A stretch of 64,000 bases of DNA from Candidatus Gastranaerophilales bacterium (GCA_944325635.1 CALVBD010000001.1:1-64000), one strand, 5' to 3'; counted from the first letter of the stretch, positions 43,654 to 52,789 are shown. The notes: generated by a model not told the origin, from the sequence alone. Translations and numbers: made by a program.

Positions 43654-43865
43654 TTGTGTAATTCTAATTCACAACCGATTATTCCTGCTATAAGTTTCAT
43701 TTCTCTGTAAGTTATGGTTTCATTTCGCAATTTATTTGATAAATTTGCAAGTGTGTAAGTTTTGCCGATTTTTTTACCGAGTTCTTCAGCTACATATTTC
43801 AATGTAAGTCCCTTGCTATATAAAACTTCTTTCAATTCTGTAACAATTCTCATACTTATTATCAT
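43638..43865 (-). CDS. Small helix-turn-helix-like protein
   Basis: 75 residues (71 if the second ATG is used). LYSKGLTLKYVAEELGKKIGK, TLANLSNKLRNETITYREM and IAGIIGCELEL fit a phage-repressor-like helix bundle, like the shorter protein at 23219-23401. No ribosome-binding site is evident. It ends in TGA. A regulator by inference. Confidence 0.6.
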   Translation of the reverse strand: MIISMRIVTELKEVLYSKGLTLKYVAEELGKKIGKTYTLANLSNKLRNETITYREMKLIAGIIGCELELHNKKEG

Positions 43866-43973
43866 TGCATATTTTAAGTGTTTAAGGACTTCAAAGTTAA
43901 ATAATATTGACTATATTAAATTAATATATTTATAATATATATATTAGTTTAATATTGTAATCGGAGGATATTC

Positions 43974-44003
43974 ATGAAAAACGACGGCTTTACTTTAGCA
44001 TGA
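43974..44003 (+). pseudogene. Nine-codon remnant of a type IV prepilin start
   Basis: ATG with a strong GGAGG 5-7 bases upstream encodes MKNDGFTLA and then TGA. This is the prepilin leader and first mature residues (compare MKQAFTLAEVLITL at 53153). The rest of the gene is gone; a short hairpin follows. It could also act as a short leader peptide. Confidence 0.5.
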
Positions 44004-44102
44004 AAAAGGAGGTTTTTCTTCCTCACAAATGTTATTTGAAGCTTACAGGTAAAATTACTTAATATAATTGCTTCATGACGCCTTTTGAGATATTCTGTAA
44101 GT

Positions 44103-45755
44103 ATGATTAAGCAGTTGAAGTTGAAAGATTACATTTTAATAGACGAACTGACGGCTAACTTTCATCAGGGCTTAAACGTAATTACAGGGGAAACCGGCGC
44201 CGGCAAAAGTATTCTTATAAGCGCGATTGACCTTGCTTTTGCGCCAAGAGTTTCAAAAGAAGTTATCAAAAACGGGTGCGAAAAGGCTGTAATTGAACTG
44301 GTTATTGATAATACAAAGCACGATTTAAAAAAACTTTTTGACGAAAACGGAATTGATGATTTTGGAACGGAAATAATTCTTACCAAGGAGATTACGCAAT
44401 CATCTGTCAGAACCCGACTGAACGGCACTCTTATCAATCAGGATTTCTTAAAGCATATAAAATCCTTATTTCTGGATATCCATTCCCAGCACCAGACTTA
44501 TGTATTTATGCAGCCAAAGTACCATATCACACTGCTTGATAATTATGCAAAAGATGTTTACGGGGCTTTGCTGGAGGAATACGGCTTACTCTATAAAAAA
44601 TACACAGATACTCAAAAACTGCTTGATGCTGCTAAAAATTCCGCTGATACGACAGAATCTCAGATTGATTTTCTGAAATTTCAGGTGGAAGAGATTGAAT
44701 CTGCTGAAATTAAATCGGAAACAGAGGATGAAGATTTAACAAATGAACTTGAAGTTCTTGAAAACGCAGAAAAATTGAAAGAACTCACAGGTTCCTCATA
44801 CTGGGCAATAAACGGTGATGACGGCTCTATTATGGAAGCGCTCGGAAAGATTAAGCAGAATATCTCAAAAGCAGCTTCTATGGATAAAAATCTTGAGGAA
44901 TCCGAACAAAATTTGATTGATGCTATAGAACGTTTGAGAGATGTCGGGTCAGAACTCCGCGAATATAGCCAGAGCCTTGATAATGACACTGAACGCCTTA
45001 ATGAAATTCAGGAAAGACTGTTCCTTCTTGATAAATTAAAACGCAAATACGGCGGAACTCTTGCCGATGTTATTCAAACAGGAGAAAAGCTTGCGCAGGA
45101 ACTCTCTTCTATTGAATTTTCGACACAGAATATAGAAGAACTTGAAAAAGAGGTGTCTAAACTCCATTCTGAACTTATTGAAAAAGCCGCTGTAATAACG
45201 GAAAAACGTCAGGATTATGCAAAAGTTTTATCTGTTTATATAGAAGAAAAACTCTCACAGCTTGAACTTCCAAAAGCACGGTTTCAAATATCAGTTACCC
45301 CTAAAGATCTTGCATCAGACGGGGCTGATAACGTGGAATTTTTAATTTCAACAAATGTGTCGGAGGATTTAAAACCGCTTGCAAAAGTCGCATCCGGCGG
45401 TGAAATTTCCCGTGTTATGCTTGCTATAAAATCAATTTTTGCGCAGTCTGACGACATTGATACAGTTATTTTTGATGAAATTGACACGGGGATTTCCGGT
45501 AAAGCCTCACAGAGCGTTGCGGATGAGATTAAGGAATTATCAAAATATCATCAAATTATTTTAATCACCCACCAGCCGATAATCGCCTCCAAGGCTGACA
45601 AACATTTCTATGTCAGAAAATCTCAGGAGGATGAAACAAAGGTTGAAGTGTACGTATTAACAGGAGATAACAGAATTAAAGCGCTTGCGGAACTCGCAGG
45701 CGGCGACATAAATGAGCAATCAATGGAATTTGCAAAATCGCTTATAGAAGCGTAG
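44103..45755 (+). CDS. recN: DNA repair protein RecN
   Basis: 550 residues. SMC-like ATPase: Walker A ITGETGAGKSILISAI near residue 30, a coiled-coil middle, ABC signature ASGGEISRVMLAIKSI, Walker B TVIFDEIDTGISGKA and ITHQP. RecN gathers broken DNA ends. The start at 44103 (MIKQLKLKDYIL) is preferred to an upstream TTG; TATTCT ends six bases before it, so it may be leaderless. Confidence 0.95.
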   Translation: MIKQLKLKDYILIDELTANFHQGLNVITGETGAGKSILISAIDLAFAPRVSKEVIKNGCEKAVIELVIDNTKHDLKKLFDENGIDDFGTEIILTKEITQSSVRTRLNGTLINQDFLKHIKSLFLDIHSQHQTYVFMQPKYHITLLDNYAKDVYGALLEEYGLLYKKYTDTQKLLDAAKNSADTTESQIDFLKFQVEEIESAEIKSETEDEDLTNELEVLENAEKLKELTGSSYWAINGDDGSIMEALGKIKQNISKAASMDKNLEESEQNLIDAIERLRDVGSELREYSQSLDNDTERLNEIQERLFLLDKLKRKYGGTLADVIQTGEKLAQELSSIEFSTQNIEELEKEVSKLHSELIEKAAVITEKRQDYAKVLSVYIEEKLSQLELPKARFQISVTPKDLASDGADNVEFLISTNVSEDLKPLAKVASGGEISRVMLAIKSIFAQSDDIDTVIFDEIDTGISGKASQSVADEIKELSKYHQIILITHQPIIASKADKHFYVRKSQEDETKVEVYVLTGDNRIKALAELAGGDINEQSMEFAKSLIEA

Positions 45756-45791
45756 TGTACTTTTTAAATAATAAGGGGAGAATGAATTATT

Positions 45792-47066
45792 ATGAAATGT
45801 CCGAAGTGTGATATTGAACTCGGTTTGTATAACCGTGAGGGATTGAATATCAAATATTGCAAAACGTGTAAATCTATATGGATTAAATTCCCTATGCTGG
45901 AAAAAATCGGTGGTATGCTTGATTTAAAAATGCCGCTGCTTAATCCTGCCGAGATGGAGCCGATTAAGGTTAAAGAAGAAGCGAGAAGCTGTCCTGACTG
46001 CGGAAAGCAGATGGATAAGGTGTATTTTAACGGAGTTGTTGTTGATAAATGCTCCGATTGTAACGGGATTTGGTTTGATAACGGCGAACTTTCAAGATAT
46101 TTTAATTTATTCCTGAAAAACCCTGCCGGCGTAATGGATAATATTGCATTTCTGGAAACTTCCTGCAATAAAGCAAGATTAAAAAATAAAGAATGTCCAT
46201 CGCAGGAACTGGAAATTCAAAGTAAAGAGAAGGAGCGCAGTGTAATTTCCATCAACGGGTTTGTAATGCTGCTTTTTATGCTTATTTTCGCGGGTATTAT
46301 CTGGATGTTTTTCTCAATCGGATGGTTTGTTGCGGCAATAATCTGTACTGTTCTTCTTGTATTTTCATTCCCGGGCTTCAAGCTTCTCAAACCTCAAGAA
46401 GCAATGGTTTTGACGGTTTTCGGTAAATACATAGGAACCCTGCGCGGCGCAGGACTGCATTACGTAAACCCTCTTGCGCAGAGTGTAACAATGTTTGTGC
46501 CGATTTCCCTGAAAGCTATGACTCTTGATAACGGCAAACAAAAAATTAACGACGAACTCGGAAATCCGATTGAAGTCGGAATTATTGTAATCTGGGAGGT
46601 TCAGGATACTGCAAAAGCCATGTTTAATGTGGATAATTATAAAACATTCCTTGCGGCTCAATGTGATTCTGCCCTGAGAAATATTGTCAGAATGTACCCT
46701 TACGATTCGCCTGAAGATTCCGGTCTGCAATCTTTAAGAGGAGATAGTCAGGAAATTTCCCAAAAACTCAAAGAAGAAATCCAGAAAAATGTCAAGGTTG
46801 CAGGGCTTAATATTGTTGATGCAAAAATTTCCCACCTTGCTTATTCTCCGGAAATTGCCGTTGCAATGCTTCAAAGACAGCAGGCTGCCGCAATTGTCGA
46901 TGCTAAAAAAGCTATTGTTGAAGGTGCTGTAGGTATGGTTGAAATGGCGCTGAATAAATTAAATTCCAATAACGTCGTTAGTCTTGACGAAAACCAAAAA
47001 GCAAAAATGGTGAGCGATTTACTTGTTATTCTCTGCAGCAACAAAGAAGCGATTAAAACTATTTAG
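45792..47066 (+). CDS. Fusion of two TFIIB-type zinc ribbons with a membrane SPFH/Band 7 domain
   Basis: 424 residues. Two zinc ribbons at the N-terminus: CPKC...YCKTCKSIWI (residues 3-26) and CPDC...KCSDCNGIWFDNGEL (about 67-97), both zf-TFIIB-like. A hydrophobic region of two helices (about 155-200) follows, then an SPFH domain (QEAMVLTVFGKYIGTLRGAGLHYVNPL to about 400). SPFH proteins form membrane rings and rafts. The joining of these domains is unusual. AGGGGA precedes the ATG. It follows recN directly. Confidence 0.85.
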   Translation: MKCPKCDIELGLYNREGLNIKYCKTCKSIWIKFPMLEKIGGMLDLKMPLLNPAEMEPIKVKEEARSCPDCGKQMDKVYFNGVVVDKCSDCNGIWFDNGELSRYFNLFLKNPAGVMDNIAFLETSCNKARLKNKECPSQELEIQSKEKERSVISINGFVMLLFMLIFAGIIWMFFSIGWFVAAIICTVLLVFSFPGFKLLKPQEAMVLTVFGKYIGTLRGAGLHYVNPLAQSVTMFVPISLKAMTLDNGKQKINDELGNPIEVGIIVIWEVQDTAKAMFNVDNYKTFLAAQCDSALRNIVRMYPYDSPEDSGLQSLRGDSQEISQKLKEEIQKNVKVAGLNIVDAKISHLAYSPEIAVAMLQRQQAAAIVDAKKAIVEGAVGMVEMALNKLNSNNVVSLDENQKAKMVSDLLVILCSNKEAIKTI

Positions 47067-47085
47067 AGTAAAACCGGTTTATAGA

Positions 47086-47112
47086 GGGGCGAAGCCTTGG
47101 CTTCGCCCCTTT
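47086..47112. terminator. Bidirectional terminator
   Basis: GGGGCGAAGCC-TT-GGCTTCGCCCC with a short T run, between the convergent SPFH and sigma-factor genes. It touches the end of the sigma gene. Confidence 0.85.
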
Positions 47113-48100
47113 AATCCTCAATAAAATCTCTGAAATGCTTCAGTTCCTCTCTCTGCCTGATTTTAGTCAGGGCAGCCTCTTCCAATTGCCTTATTCTTTC
47201 TTTAGAGTAGCCCATAGTTTTCCCGAGTTGTTCAAGTGTCATCGGATTTGTGCCGTTTATTCCGAAACGGCAGTTGATAATCTGTTTTTCCCGTTCATTC
47301 AGAGTTTGCAAAAGGTGAGAAAGACTTCCTTTTATTGCATTATTTTTGGCATGAACATCAGGAGAGTTGTAACTCTTATCCTCTATATAATCGCCTACGC
47401 ATAAATCATCTGTAACAGGCGTTTCAAGACTTATTGGTTCTTTTATTATTGCTCTTTTTATAGCTGCAATATTTTTGAGGTTAAGCCCCAGTCTTTCAGC
47501 AATTTCTCTGTCCGTCGGTTCGCGGCCGAGTTCAAAGGACAGTGCAGTGTAAGTTTTCTTATACTTTCTTATTTTATCTGCCATGTGAACAGGAATTCTT
47601 ATGGTTTTGGCATTGTTTGCGATTGCTCGCATTATTGTCTGTTTAATCCACCAGGTCGCGTATGTTGAAAATTTGAAATTTTTAGAATAATCAAATTTTT
47701 CAGCAGCCTTGATTAAACCGAGCGAGCCTTCCTGCACAAGATCCATAAAAAGAACACCCTGACCTATGTATTTTTTTGCAATGCTTACGACAAGCCGGAG
47801 GTTTGCCTGAACGAGTTTTCGTTTCGCAATCTCGGCTTTTTTATTTTCGCCCTCTTTAATGTCTTTTCCGAGAAGTTTTTCTTCTTTTGAATTAAGCAGT
47901 TTAATTTTCCCGACATCTTTTAAATACATTTGTAAGATATCATCTTCTTTTGCTATTGAACTGAAAGTTTTTGGATTTGTTTCTTCTTCTAGAGTTTCGT
48001 CGTGTATTCCTGTCATTATTTCATCATCTTCCTGATGTGATGAAGAAAAGTCGCTGTAAAGAGTATCAAGTTCCATGCTAATCTTACTATCCAATGTCAT
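47111..48100 (-). CDS. Sigma-70 family RNA polymerase sigma factor (group 1/2 type)
   Basis: 329 residues: region 1.2 ([14 protein letters not shown]), regions 2.1-2.4 ([52 protein letters not shown]), region 3 ([13 protein letters not shown]) and region 4.2 helix-turn-helix ([21 protein letters not shown]). No region 1.1, as in alternative group 2 factors of cyanobacteria, so it may be an alternative or the main housekeeping factor. GAGAGGG precedes the start. Confidence 0.92.
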   Translation of the reverse strand: MTLDSKISMELDTLYSDFSSSHQEDDEIMTGIHDETLEEETNPKTFSSIAKEDDILQMYLKDVGKIKLLNSKEEKLLGKDIKEGENKKAEIAKRKLVQANLRLVVSIAKKYIGQGVLFMDLVQEGSLGLIKAAEKFDYSKNFKFSTYATWWIKQTIMRAIANNAKTIRIPVHMADKIRKYKKTYTALSFELGREPTDREIAERLGLNLKNIAAIKRAIIKEPISLETPVTDDLCVGDYIEDKSYNSPDVHAKNNAIKGSLSHLLQTLNEREKQIINCRFGINGTNPMTLEQLGKTMGYSKERIRQLEEAALTKIRQREELKHFRDFIED

Positions 48101-48214
48101 TTAAAACCCTCTCTTTTGATTTAATTATTTATACTCATTGCGGGCTGCGCCCCGTAATTGCCTGCGCAATTCAGTGCCGCATAAAATCACAGACGAAAGA
48201 GAGTGCGTTTTGTT

Positions 48215-49525
48215 TCAAAGGTTCAGGGCATTTGCAAAAAGTTCACCGACTTTTAAATTGTAGGCACGTCCGTCATCTTTGGTAAAAAGGTTTTCCCAGT
48301 GACTCTCAGGTGTGCCGTCAGTGGAATACGACGGGTTTGTCATCATAAGGTGATGGGTGCTTGTGTCGTATCTGAGCGGAAACAAATCTTCCATCTGCAT
48401 AAAACTCGGCAGCTTATCACTCGGATATTCATAGCCGAAAAGGCAGGTGTTAATCCTGTTTAATCTATCCTCATAGCGGGAGCCGCCGTTATCATTGTCG
48501 TTTGAAACTTCAATTCCGGGAGCATATTCGCGGCTGTATTTGAATTTCTCAGACCAATCTTTAACATTATTAAAATCATCAGGTGAGACAAAGGCAGTAC
48601 CTGCTGTCAGACCTAAATTTTTATACCTTTCAAAATCGCCGGTACTTTTTTCCCCGACAAAACTAATTGTTGTCATGCCTGAGCGTTCGCGAATTTGCTG
48701 TAAGATATACTGCATTTGGCCGTATTCGGGAAGGTCGCCGACCCCTGTGTAATTCTCGCATTCATAGCCGCCTATGTGTTTTGCGGAATCTATAAATATA
48801 CATTCAAACCCGAGTTTCATTAGTTTTACATGTTCATTGATAAAGATTTCCTGATGTTCCGGATTGCACCAGTTGAAGCCTTCTTCTCTATCAGGATAGC
48901 AAACCTTTATCTGATCAGCAGATATTACCGTCCGGAAGCCTGTTTTTAACCCGTGAAAATGCGCAAGGTCATTAAACGCTATAAATTGTTCATCCGGAGA
49001 GATTTTATCTGTAATCGAAAAATCTATAATGTTTCCGCTGTAGCCTGCATTCAGTTTAATTCCGTAAATGGAATTTTCTTCAAAAGGTCCTTTGTTATAT
49101 CCGTCGCCGAAAATGTTCGGGAAAATTTGAGATAAAATTACGCAGTTTGCCCAGCTTTTTGCAGACGGCGGAAGAGCAGGTAGAATTTTTATTGCGCTTA
49201 AAATCCCGTTTTTGGTCTTATCTCCGTGCATTTCTGCAATTGCACGATTGTTTATCTCAATATAATTTGCAAGACGGCCCCAGTTATCCCCGTAGTTAGG
49301 GCTTTTAATACTATCAGGAAAAGTTTTAAAAAACTCATCACATTCACAAAGTGTGATAAGAGATTCCACCGCATGCTTGACGCTTCTTTTCAATAGTTCC
49401 GACGGCAGAATATTTCCTATCCATTTCTTTTTCCCTGAAACAAATTCATGGTCTTTTGTCCATTTGTCATAATGGAGATGTGTATTAAATCTTAGTGCCG
49501 TAAGTAATTTGTTAACAGTATTCAT
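48215..49525 (-). CDS. Alpha-amylase-superfamily-like TIM-barrel protein
   Basis: 436 residues without a signal peptide. LGFECIFIDSAKHIGG resembles the GFRxDxxKH strand of GH13 enzymes (nucleophile Asp), SFVGEKSTG the strand with the acid Glu, and LAHFHGLKTGFRTVI strand 3. The catalytic pattern is only approximate, so the activity on glucans or other sugars is open. GLNPY-like N-terminus lacks known domains. -10-like CATAAT ends six bases before the ATG. Confidence 0.6.
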   Translation of the reverse strand: MNTVNKLLTALRFNTHLHYDKWTKDHEFVSGKKKWIGNILPSELLKRSVKHAVESLITLCECDEFFKTFPDSIKSPNYGDNWGRLANYIEINNRAIAEMHGDKTKNGILSAIKILPALPPSAKSWANCVILSQIFPNIFGDGYNKGPFEENSIYGIKLNAGYSGNIIDFSITDKISPDEQFIAFNDLAHFHGLKTGFRTVISADQIKVCYPDREEGFNWCNPEHQEIFINEHVKLMKLGFECIFIDSAKHIGGYECENYTGVGDLPEYGQMQYILQQIRERSGMTTISFVGEKSTGDFERYKNLGLTAGTAFVSPDDFNNVKDWSEKFKYSREYAPGIEVSNDNDNGGSRYEDRLNRINTCLFGYEYPSDKLPSFMQMEDLFPLRYDTSTHHLMMTNPSYSTDGTPESHWENLFTKDDGRAYNLKVGELFANALNL

Positions 49526-49611
49526 ATCCTGATTATGAGAATATCAATGCGTTATTTCATCAGTCAGAAAGACATATTGTAATACGGTTAATTTTAAATT
49601 ATTATGATTAT

Positions 49612-50103
49612 ATGGACGAAAATAAAGATTACAAATACTATTTGAATTACGGAATTGAACTTACTAATAAAGGAAAGTTTGAAGAAGCAATTGATGAATT
49701 TGATAAATCTCTGGAACTTAAATCAGATTCCGCTTTAACATATTTTTCAAAAGGGATTGCATATCACAATTTAAATAAACTTGAAGATGCTTATGAATGC
49801 TATACAAAGGCAATTGATTGCAATCAGCAGATGATTGATGCGTATTATAACCGCGCACAGGTAATTCTTGCATACGACAACCCGACAAAAGATGAACTCA
49901 AATCAGCGCTTTCAGATTTACAAAAAGCTCTTGAACTTGATGCAAAATTTATAGACGCATACTATTATGCTGCGGTTGTTCAGAAAAAACTCGGCGAATA
50001 TAAAGCCGCAATAACATCTCTCGATAAAGTTATTGCGCTCCAGCCGGATGCCGTGCACTCAAGAGCTTTGAAAAAATTAATACTACAAAAATATCTTAAA
50101 TAA
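49612..50103 (+). CDS. TPR-repeat protein
   Basis: 163 residues, about four tetratricopeptide repeats: YGIELTNKGKFEEAIDEFDKSLEL, FSKGIAYHNLNKLEDAYECYTKAI, YNRAQVILAYDN...ALSDLQKALEL, YYAAVVQKKLGEYKAAITSLDKVI. No signal peptide; a protein-binding scaffold. TATTAT ends six bases before the ATG, without a ribosome-binding site. It is followed 10 bases later by the nitroreductase. Confidence 0.85.
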   Translation: MDENKDYKYYLNYGIELTNKGKFEEAIDEFDKSLELKSDSALTYFSKGIAYHNLNKLEDAYECYTKAIDCNQQMIDAYYNRAQVILAYDNPTKDELKSALSDLQKALELDAKFIDAYYYAAVVQKKLGEYKAAITSLDKVIALQPDAVHSRALKKLILQKYLK

Positions 50104-50113
50104 GGAGGTTATT

Positions 50114-50626
50114 ATGGAGTTAATGGATTTGTTAAAAGAACGCCACTCGGTTAGAAAATTCAGTGATAAAAAGGTTGAAAAAGAAAAGATAGATAAAATT
50201 CTGGAAGCGGGACGCCTTGCGCCGACTGCTGTCAACTTTCAGCCTCAAAGAATTTATGTGATAGAAAGTGAACCTTCGCTTGAAAAATTAAAAGAATGCA
50301 CCCGCTATCATTTTAATGCACCTGTTGCACTTTTAGTCTGCTACGACAATCAGGTAAGCTGGAAACGCCCTTTTGATAACAAAGATATGGGAGAAGTTGA
50401 TGCCGCAATCGTTTCAACACAGATGATGCTTGAAGTAACTAATTTAGGGCTGGGAACAACCTGAGTAGGTCATTTTGACCCCGCAGCAGTAAAAGAAAAA
50501 CTTGCCCTTCCTGAAAATGTTATACCTGTTGCGCTTTTCCCTATCGGATATCCGGCAGAAGATTCCGCTCCTAACCCGCGCCACTTTGAGCGGTTTGATA
50601 TCACAGAAACTGTTTCCCGCTGCTAG
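50114..50626 (+). pseudogene. Nitroreductase-family gene interrupted by one TGA codon
   Basis: The frame runs from ATG (AAGGAGG 7 bases upstream) to TAG at 50624-50626, 170 codons, the usual nitroreductase length, but codon 117 (50462-50464) is TGA. It lies in NLGLGTT-stop-VGHFDP, where relatives have Trp (TGG). N-terminal features are intact: RHSVRKFSDKKVEKEKI (FMN-binding Arg-Ser-x-Arg), LAPTAVNFQP. The downstream part keeps family sequence, so the change is recent, or an assembly error. TGA ends other genes here (fliK, 21205, 43638), so recoding is unlikely. Confidence 0.85.
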
Positions 50627-50650
50627 ATGTTTGAGATATAATTTATTATT

Positions 50651-51952
50651 ATGAAGAAATTCTTTGCGATATTACTTATAATCCTGCTTTCTTCAAATGC
50701 TGCTTTTTGCATTGAAGAGGTTAAAAAAGTCTATCTTGAAGAAGCAATTGAAGCGGCTCTGAAAAATAATATTGACCTGCAGGCTCAAAAGTTTGAAATC
50801 AATATCGCTAAAAATAAAATAAAATCAGCAAATCGCCTACAAAATCCATCCCTTGATGCTTTTTATTTTTTAGGCGCTTCAGGAAGATCTGAACCAAAAC
50901 AGTTAGGTGTCAGCCAGAATATTGAAATTTTTAAACGCAGTGCCAGAAAAAATCTGGCAAAATCCAATCTCGCACTCGTTGAAAAAAATGTCGATTATAC
51001 AAAATTCGATTTGAAAATGGATGTCAGGGAAGCGTATATTAATCTTGTTGCCGCAAAATCCATTTTATTTACTCTAGAACAGCAGCAGGAATTACAAGAA
51101 GAACTTTTACAAATTGCTGAAAATCGAGTAAAATCAGGCAAGGTTCCTGAAATCGATGCCATACAGGCAAAAATCGCCCTAAATCAGCTTATAACACAGG
51201 TTAATACATCAAAGGTTAACGTAAAAAATGCGCTTTATGAGTTTAATAAGATTATAAATGATCCGAATAACGTCGTTTATGACAGTAAAGATAAAATTTT
51301 TTCTGAGGAAAATAACTTTGATGAAATGCTTACTCCGCCCCCGGATTACAAATTTCCGGAGATTTCCGTTATAATTACTAAACTTTTGAATAACAGATTT
51401 GATATCCAAATCGCCAAACAGGAAATAGATGTTGCAGAAAAAAATCTTATTATGGTTAGCCGCCAGAGAATTCCTGATATTGAATTGACAGGCGGTTATG
51501 CTTATCAACTCGGCGCTTATACCGATACAGGAAACTTTAATAACGGTGCTTATGCTGGTGCAAGCCTTGTAAATATCCCGCTTTTTTATAACTATGCTCC
51601 TGAAATTCAAAACGCTACATTTAAACTTCGACAGGCAGAATTAAAATATAATTCAGTTCAAAATAAAGCGATTAAAGATATAACCTCAGCCTATGAAACT
51701 TTTCTTACCGCTGCAGAAAACCTTAAACATTACGAAACCCAAATTCTGACTGATTCTGAGGAATTGATTGAAGTCTCTAAAAAAAGTTATGAAGCCGGAA
51801 AATCCGATATTACGGCATTAATCGTAATGAAGCAATCTTACAAATCAATAATTGTCGGCTACACGAATGCCTTGACTGATTACTATAACAGCTGGACAAA
51901 CTTCCTAAGAGAAATTAATGATGAAGATTTCGATCTTGAGGAAGATTTATAA
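50651..51952 (+). CDS. TolC-family outer-membrane efflux protein
   Basis: 433 residues with a signal peptide (1-20, ending NAAFC). Two coiled-coil halves with the OEP repeat: AIEAALKNNIDLQAQKFEI, AENRVKSGKVPEIDAIQAKIAL in the first and VSRQRIPDIELTGGYAYQLG, VSKKSYEAGKSDITALIVMKQ in the second. It forms a trimeric channel across the outer membrane for efflux or type I secretion. The inner-membrane partners are not in the window. TATAAT ends eight bases before the ATG. Confidence 0.9.
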   Translation: MKKFFAILLIILLSSNAAFCIEEVKKVYLEEAIEAALKNNIDLQAQKFEINIAKNKIKSANRLQNPSLDAFYFLGASGRSEPKQLGVSQNIEIFKRSARKNLAKSNLALVEKNVDYTKFDLKMDVREAYINLVAAKSILFTLEQQQELQEELLQIAENRVKSGKVPEIDAIQAKIALNQLITQVNTSKVNVKNALYEFNKIINDPNNVVYDSKDKIFSEENNFDEMLTPPPDYKFPEISVIITKLLNNRFDIQIAKQEIDVAEKNLIMVSRQRIPDIELTGGYAYQLGAYTDTGNFNNGAYAGASLVNIPLFYNYAPEIQNATFKLRQAELKYNSVQNKAIKDITSAYETFLTAAENLKHYETQILTDSEELIEVSKKSYEAGKSDITALIVMKQSYKSIIVGYTNALTDYYNSWTNFLREINDEDFDLEEDL

Positions 51953-52010
51953 CAAAAAATAATTTTTTCATATTTTTAAATAAGTCGAAAATGAATAGTG
52001 GAGAAAAACT

Positions 52011-52289
52011 ATGAACGTTAATAAAATATCAACATCAAAAATAATGGTTACCAGAATTTATAAAGAGGCAAAATTTAAACGAAATATAACCGCTGCCGCA
52101 GCAGCCATGAATCTTGCAATCGGTGTAAATGATGCAGTTTCACATAAATTACCAAATATGTTAATCTCTTATGGATGCACATGTCTTATGGCAAAATTAT
52201 CAAAAGATGCTCAAACTGTTATTAATTTATTGAAGCCTGAATACAAAGCTATTTTAAAACGAGCACGTTGTATTTATAAACATAAATAA
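52011..52289 (+). CDS. Small protein of unknown function
   Basis: 92 residues, basic, Ala-rich helix near 25-45 (ITAAAAAMNLAIGVNDAV), one hydrophobic stretch (50-62). GGAG precedes the ATG. It ends two bases before the tRNA-Ala 3' end on the opposite strand. No family recognised. Confidence 0.55.
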   Translation: MNVNKISTSKIMVTRIYKEAKFKRNITAAAAAMNLAIGVNDAVSHKLPNMLISYGCTCLMAKLSKDAQTVINLLKPEYKAILKRARCIYKHK

Positions 52290-52290
52290 A

Positions 52291-52363
52291 TGGAGCGTAG
52301 GGGATTCGAACCCCTGACCTTGACACTGCCAGTGTCACGCGCTACCAACTGCGCCAACGCCCC
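52291..52363 (-). tRNA. tRNA-Ala (anticodon GGC)
   Basis: 73 nt on the minus strand: acceptor GGGGCGT/ACGCTCC including the G3-U70 pair that marks alanine, D-arm GCGC/GCGC, anticodon stem TGACA/TGTCA with loop CUGGCAG, T-arm AGGGG-TTCGAAT-CCCCT, discriminator A. CCA is not encoded. Confidence 0.97.
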
Positions 52364-52471
52364 CTGCAACTGGAATGTTATAGGTTTGTCGATATTTAGG
52401 GGCGGGCGCAGCCCCCCTTCAAATTTGATTAAGTATCAAATTTGTGGGTACCCTGCCAACGCCCCCTGCAA
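52353..52471. repeat. Duplicated 5' end of tRNA-Ala around a hairpin-rich insert
   Basis: GCCAACGCCCCCTGCAA occurs at 52353-52369 (5' end of the tRNA on the minus strand plus flank) and again at 52455-52471. Between lie a GGGGC...GCCCC hairpin and a perfect 10-bp inverted repeat CAAATTTGAT/ATCAAATTTG (52420-52444). The two flanks continue to resemble each other after the exact part. Confidence 0.8.
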
Positions 52472-52501
52472 TAGAAATTGGAATTTGTATATATTTTTAT
52501 T

Positions 52502-52529
52502 AAAAAAGACCGCCAAAGCGGTCTTTTTT
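52502..52529 (-). terminator. Terminator of tRNA-Val
   Basis: AAAAAAGACCGC-CAAA-GCGGTCTTTTTT, a strong hairpin with T runs, just past the tRNA-Val 3' end on the minus strand. Confidence 0.9.
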
Positions 52530-52532
52530 ATA

Positions 52533-52608
52533 TGGTGGGCGTTATAAGACTCGAACTTATGACCCTCTCCTTGTAAGGGAGACGCTCTACCAACTGAGCT
52601 AAACGCCC
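52533..52608 (-). tRNA. tRNA-Val (anticodon UAC)
   Basis: 76 nt with encoded CCA: acceptor GGGCGTT/AACGCCC, D-arm GCTC/GAGC, anticodon stem TCTCC/GGAGA with loop CUUACAA, T-arm ATAAG-TTCGAGT-CTTAT, discriminator A. This is the only tRNA of the three here with an encoded CCA. Confidence 0.97.
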
Positions 52609-52715
52609 TTAATCTCTTTATTTAATTATCAACTCTGTTTTTCGCTCAGTCGGTAGAGCTTATTTTGAACTACGCTTCGTCTCCGACTTCGCTGGGCAAC
52701 TGAGCTAAACGCCCT
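52591..52715. repeat. Duplicated 5' end of tRNA-Val around an insert
   Basis: CAACTGAGCTAAACGCCCT occurs at 52591-52609 (tRNA) and 52697-52715. The insert holds an inverted D-arm-like word GCTCAGTCGGTAGAGC (52644-52659), whose GCTCAGT pairs with ACTGAGC of the second copy. Neither fragment makes a complete tRNA. Confidence 0.8.
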
Positions 52716-52789
52716 AACCCCGTGGGGTTGTCTTTCGACATTTATTATCGTATCAAAAAAATTTTTGCTGTCAATATATTTTTTGTTTT

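Noticed and set aside
50462-50464. TGA as selenocysteine or as a reassigned Trp codon in the nitroreductase
   Set aside because: The expected residue is Trp, not Cys, which argues against selenocysteine. TGA ends fliK (in ATGA), the HD-GYP gene and the gene at 43638, so reassignment is not supported.
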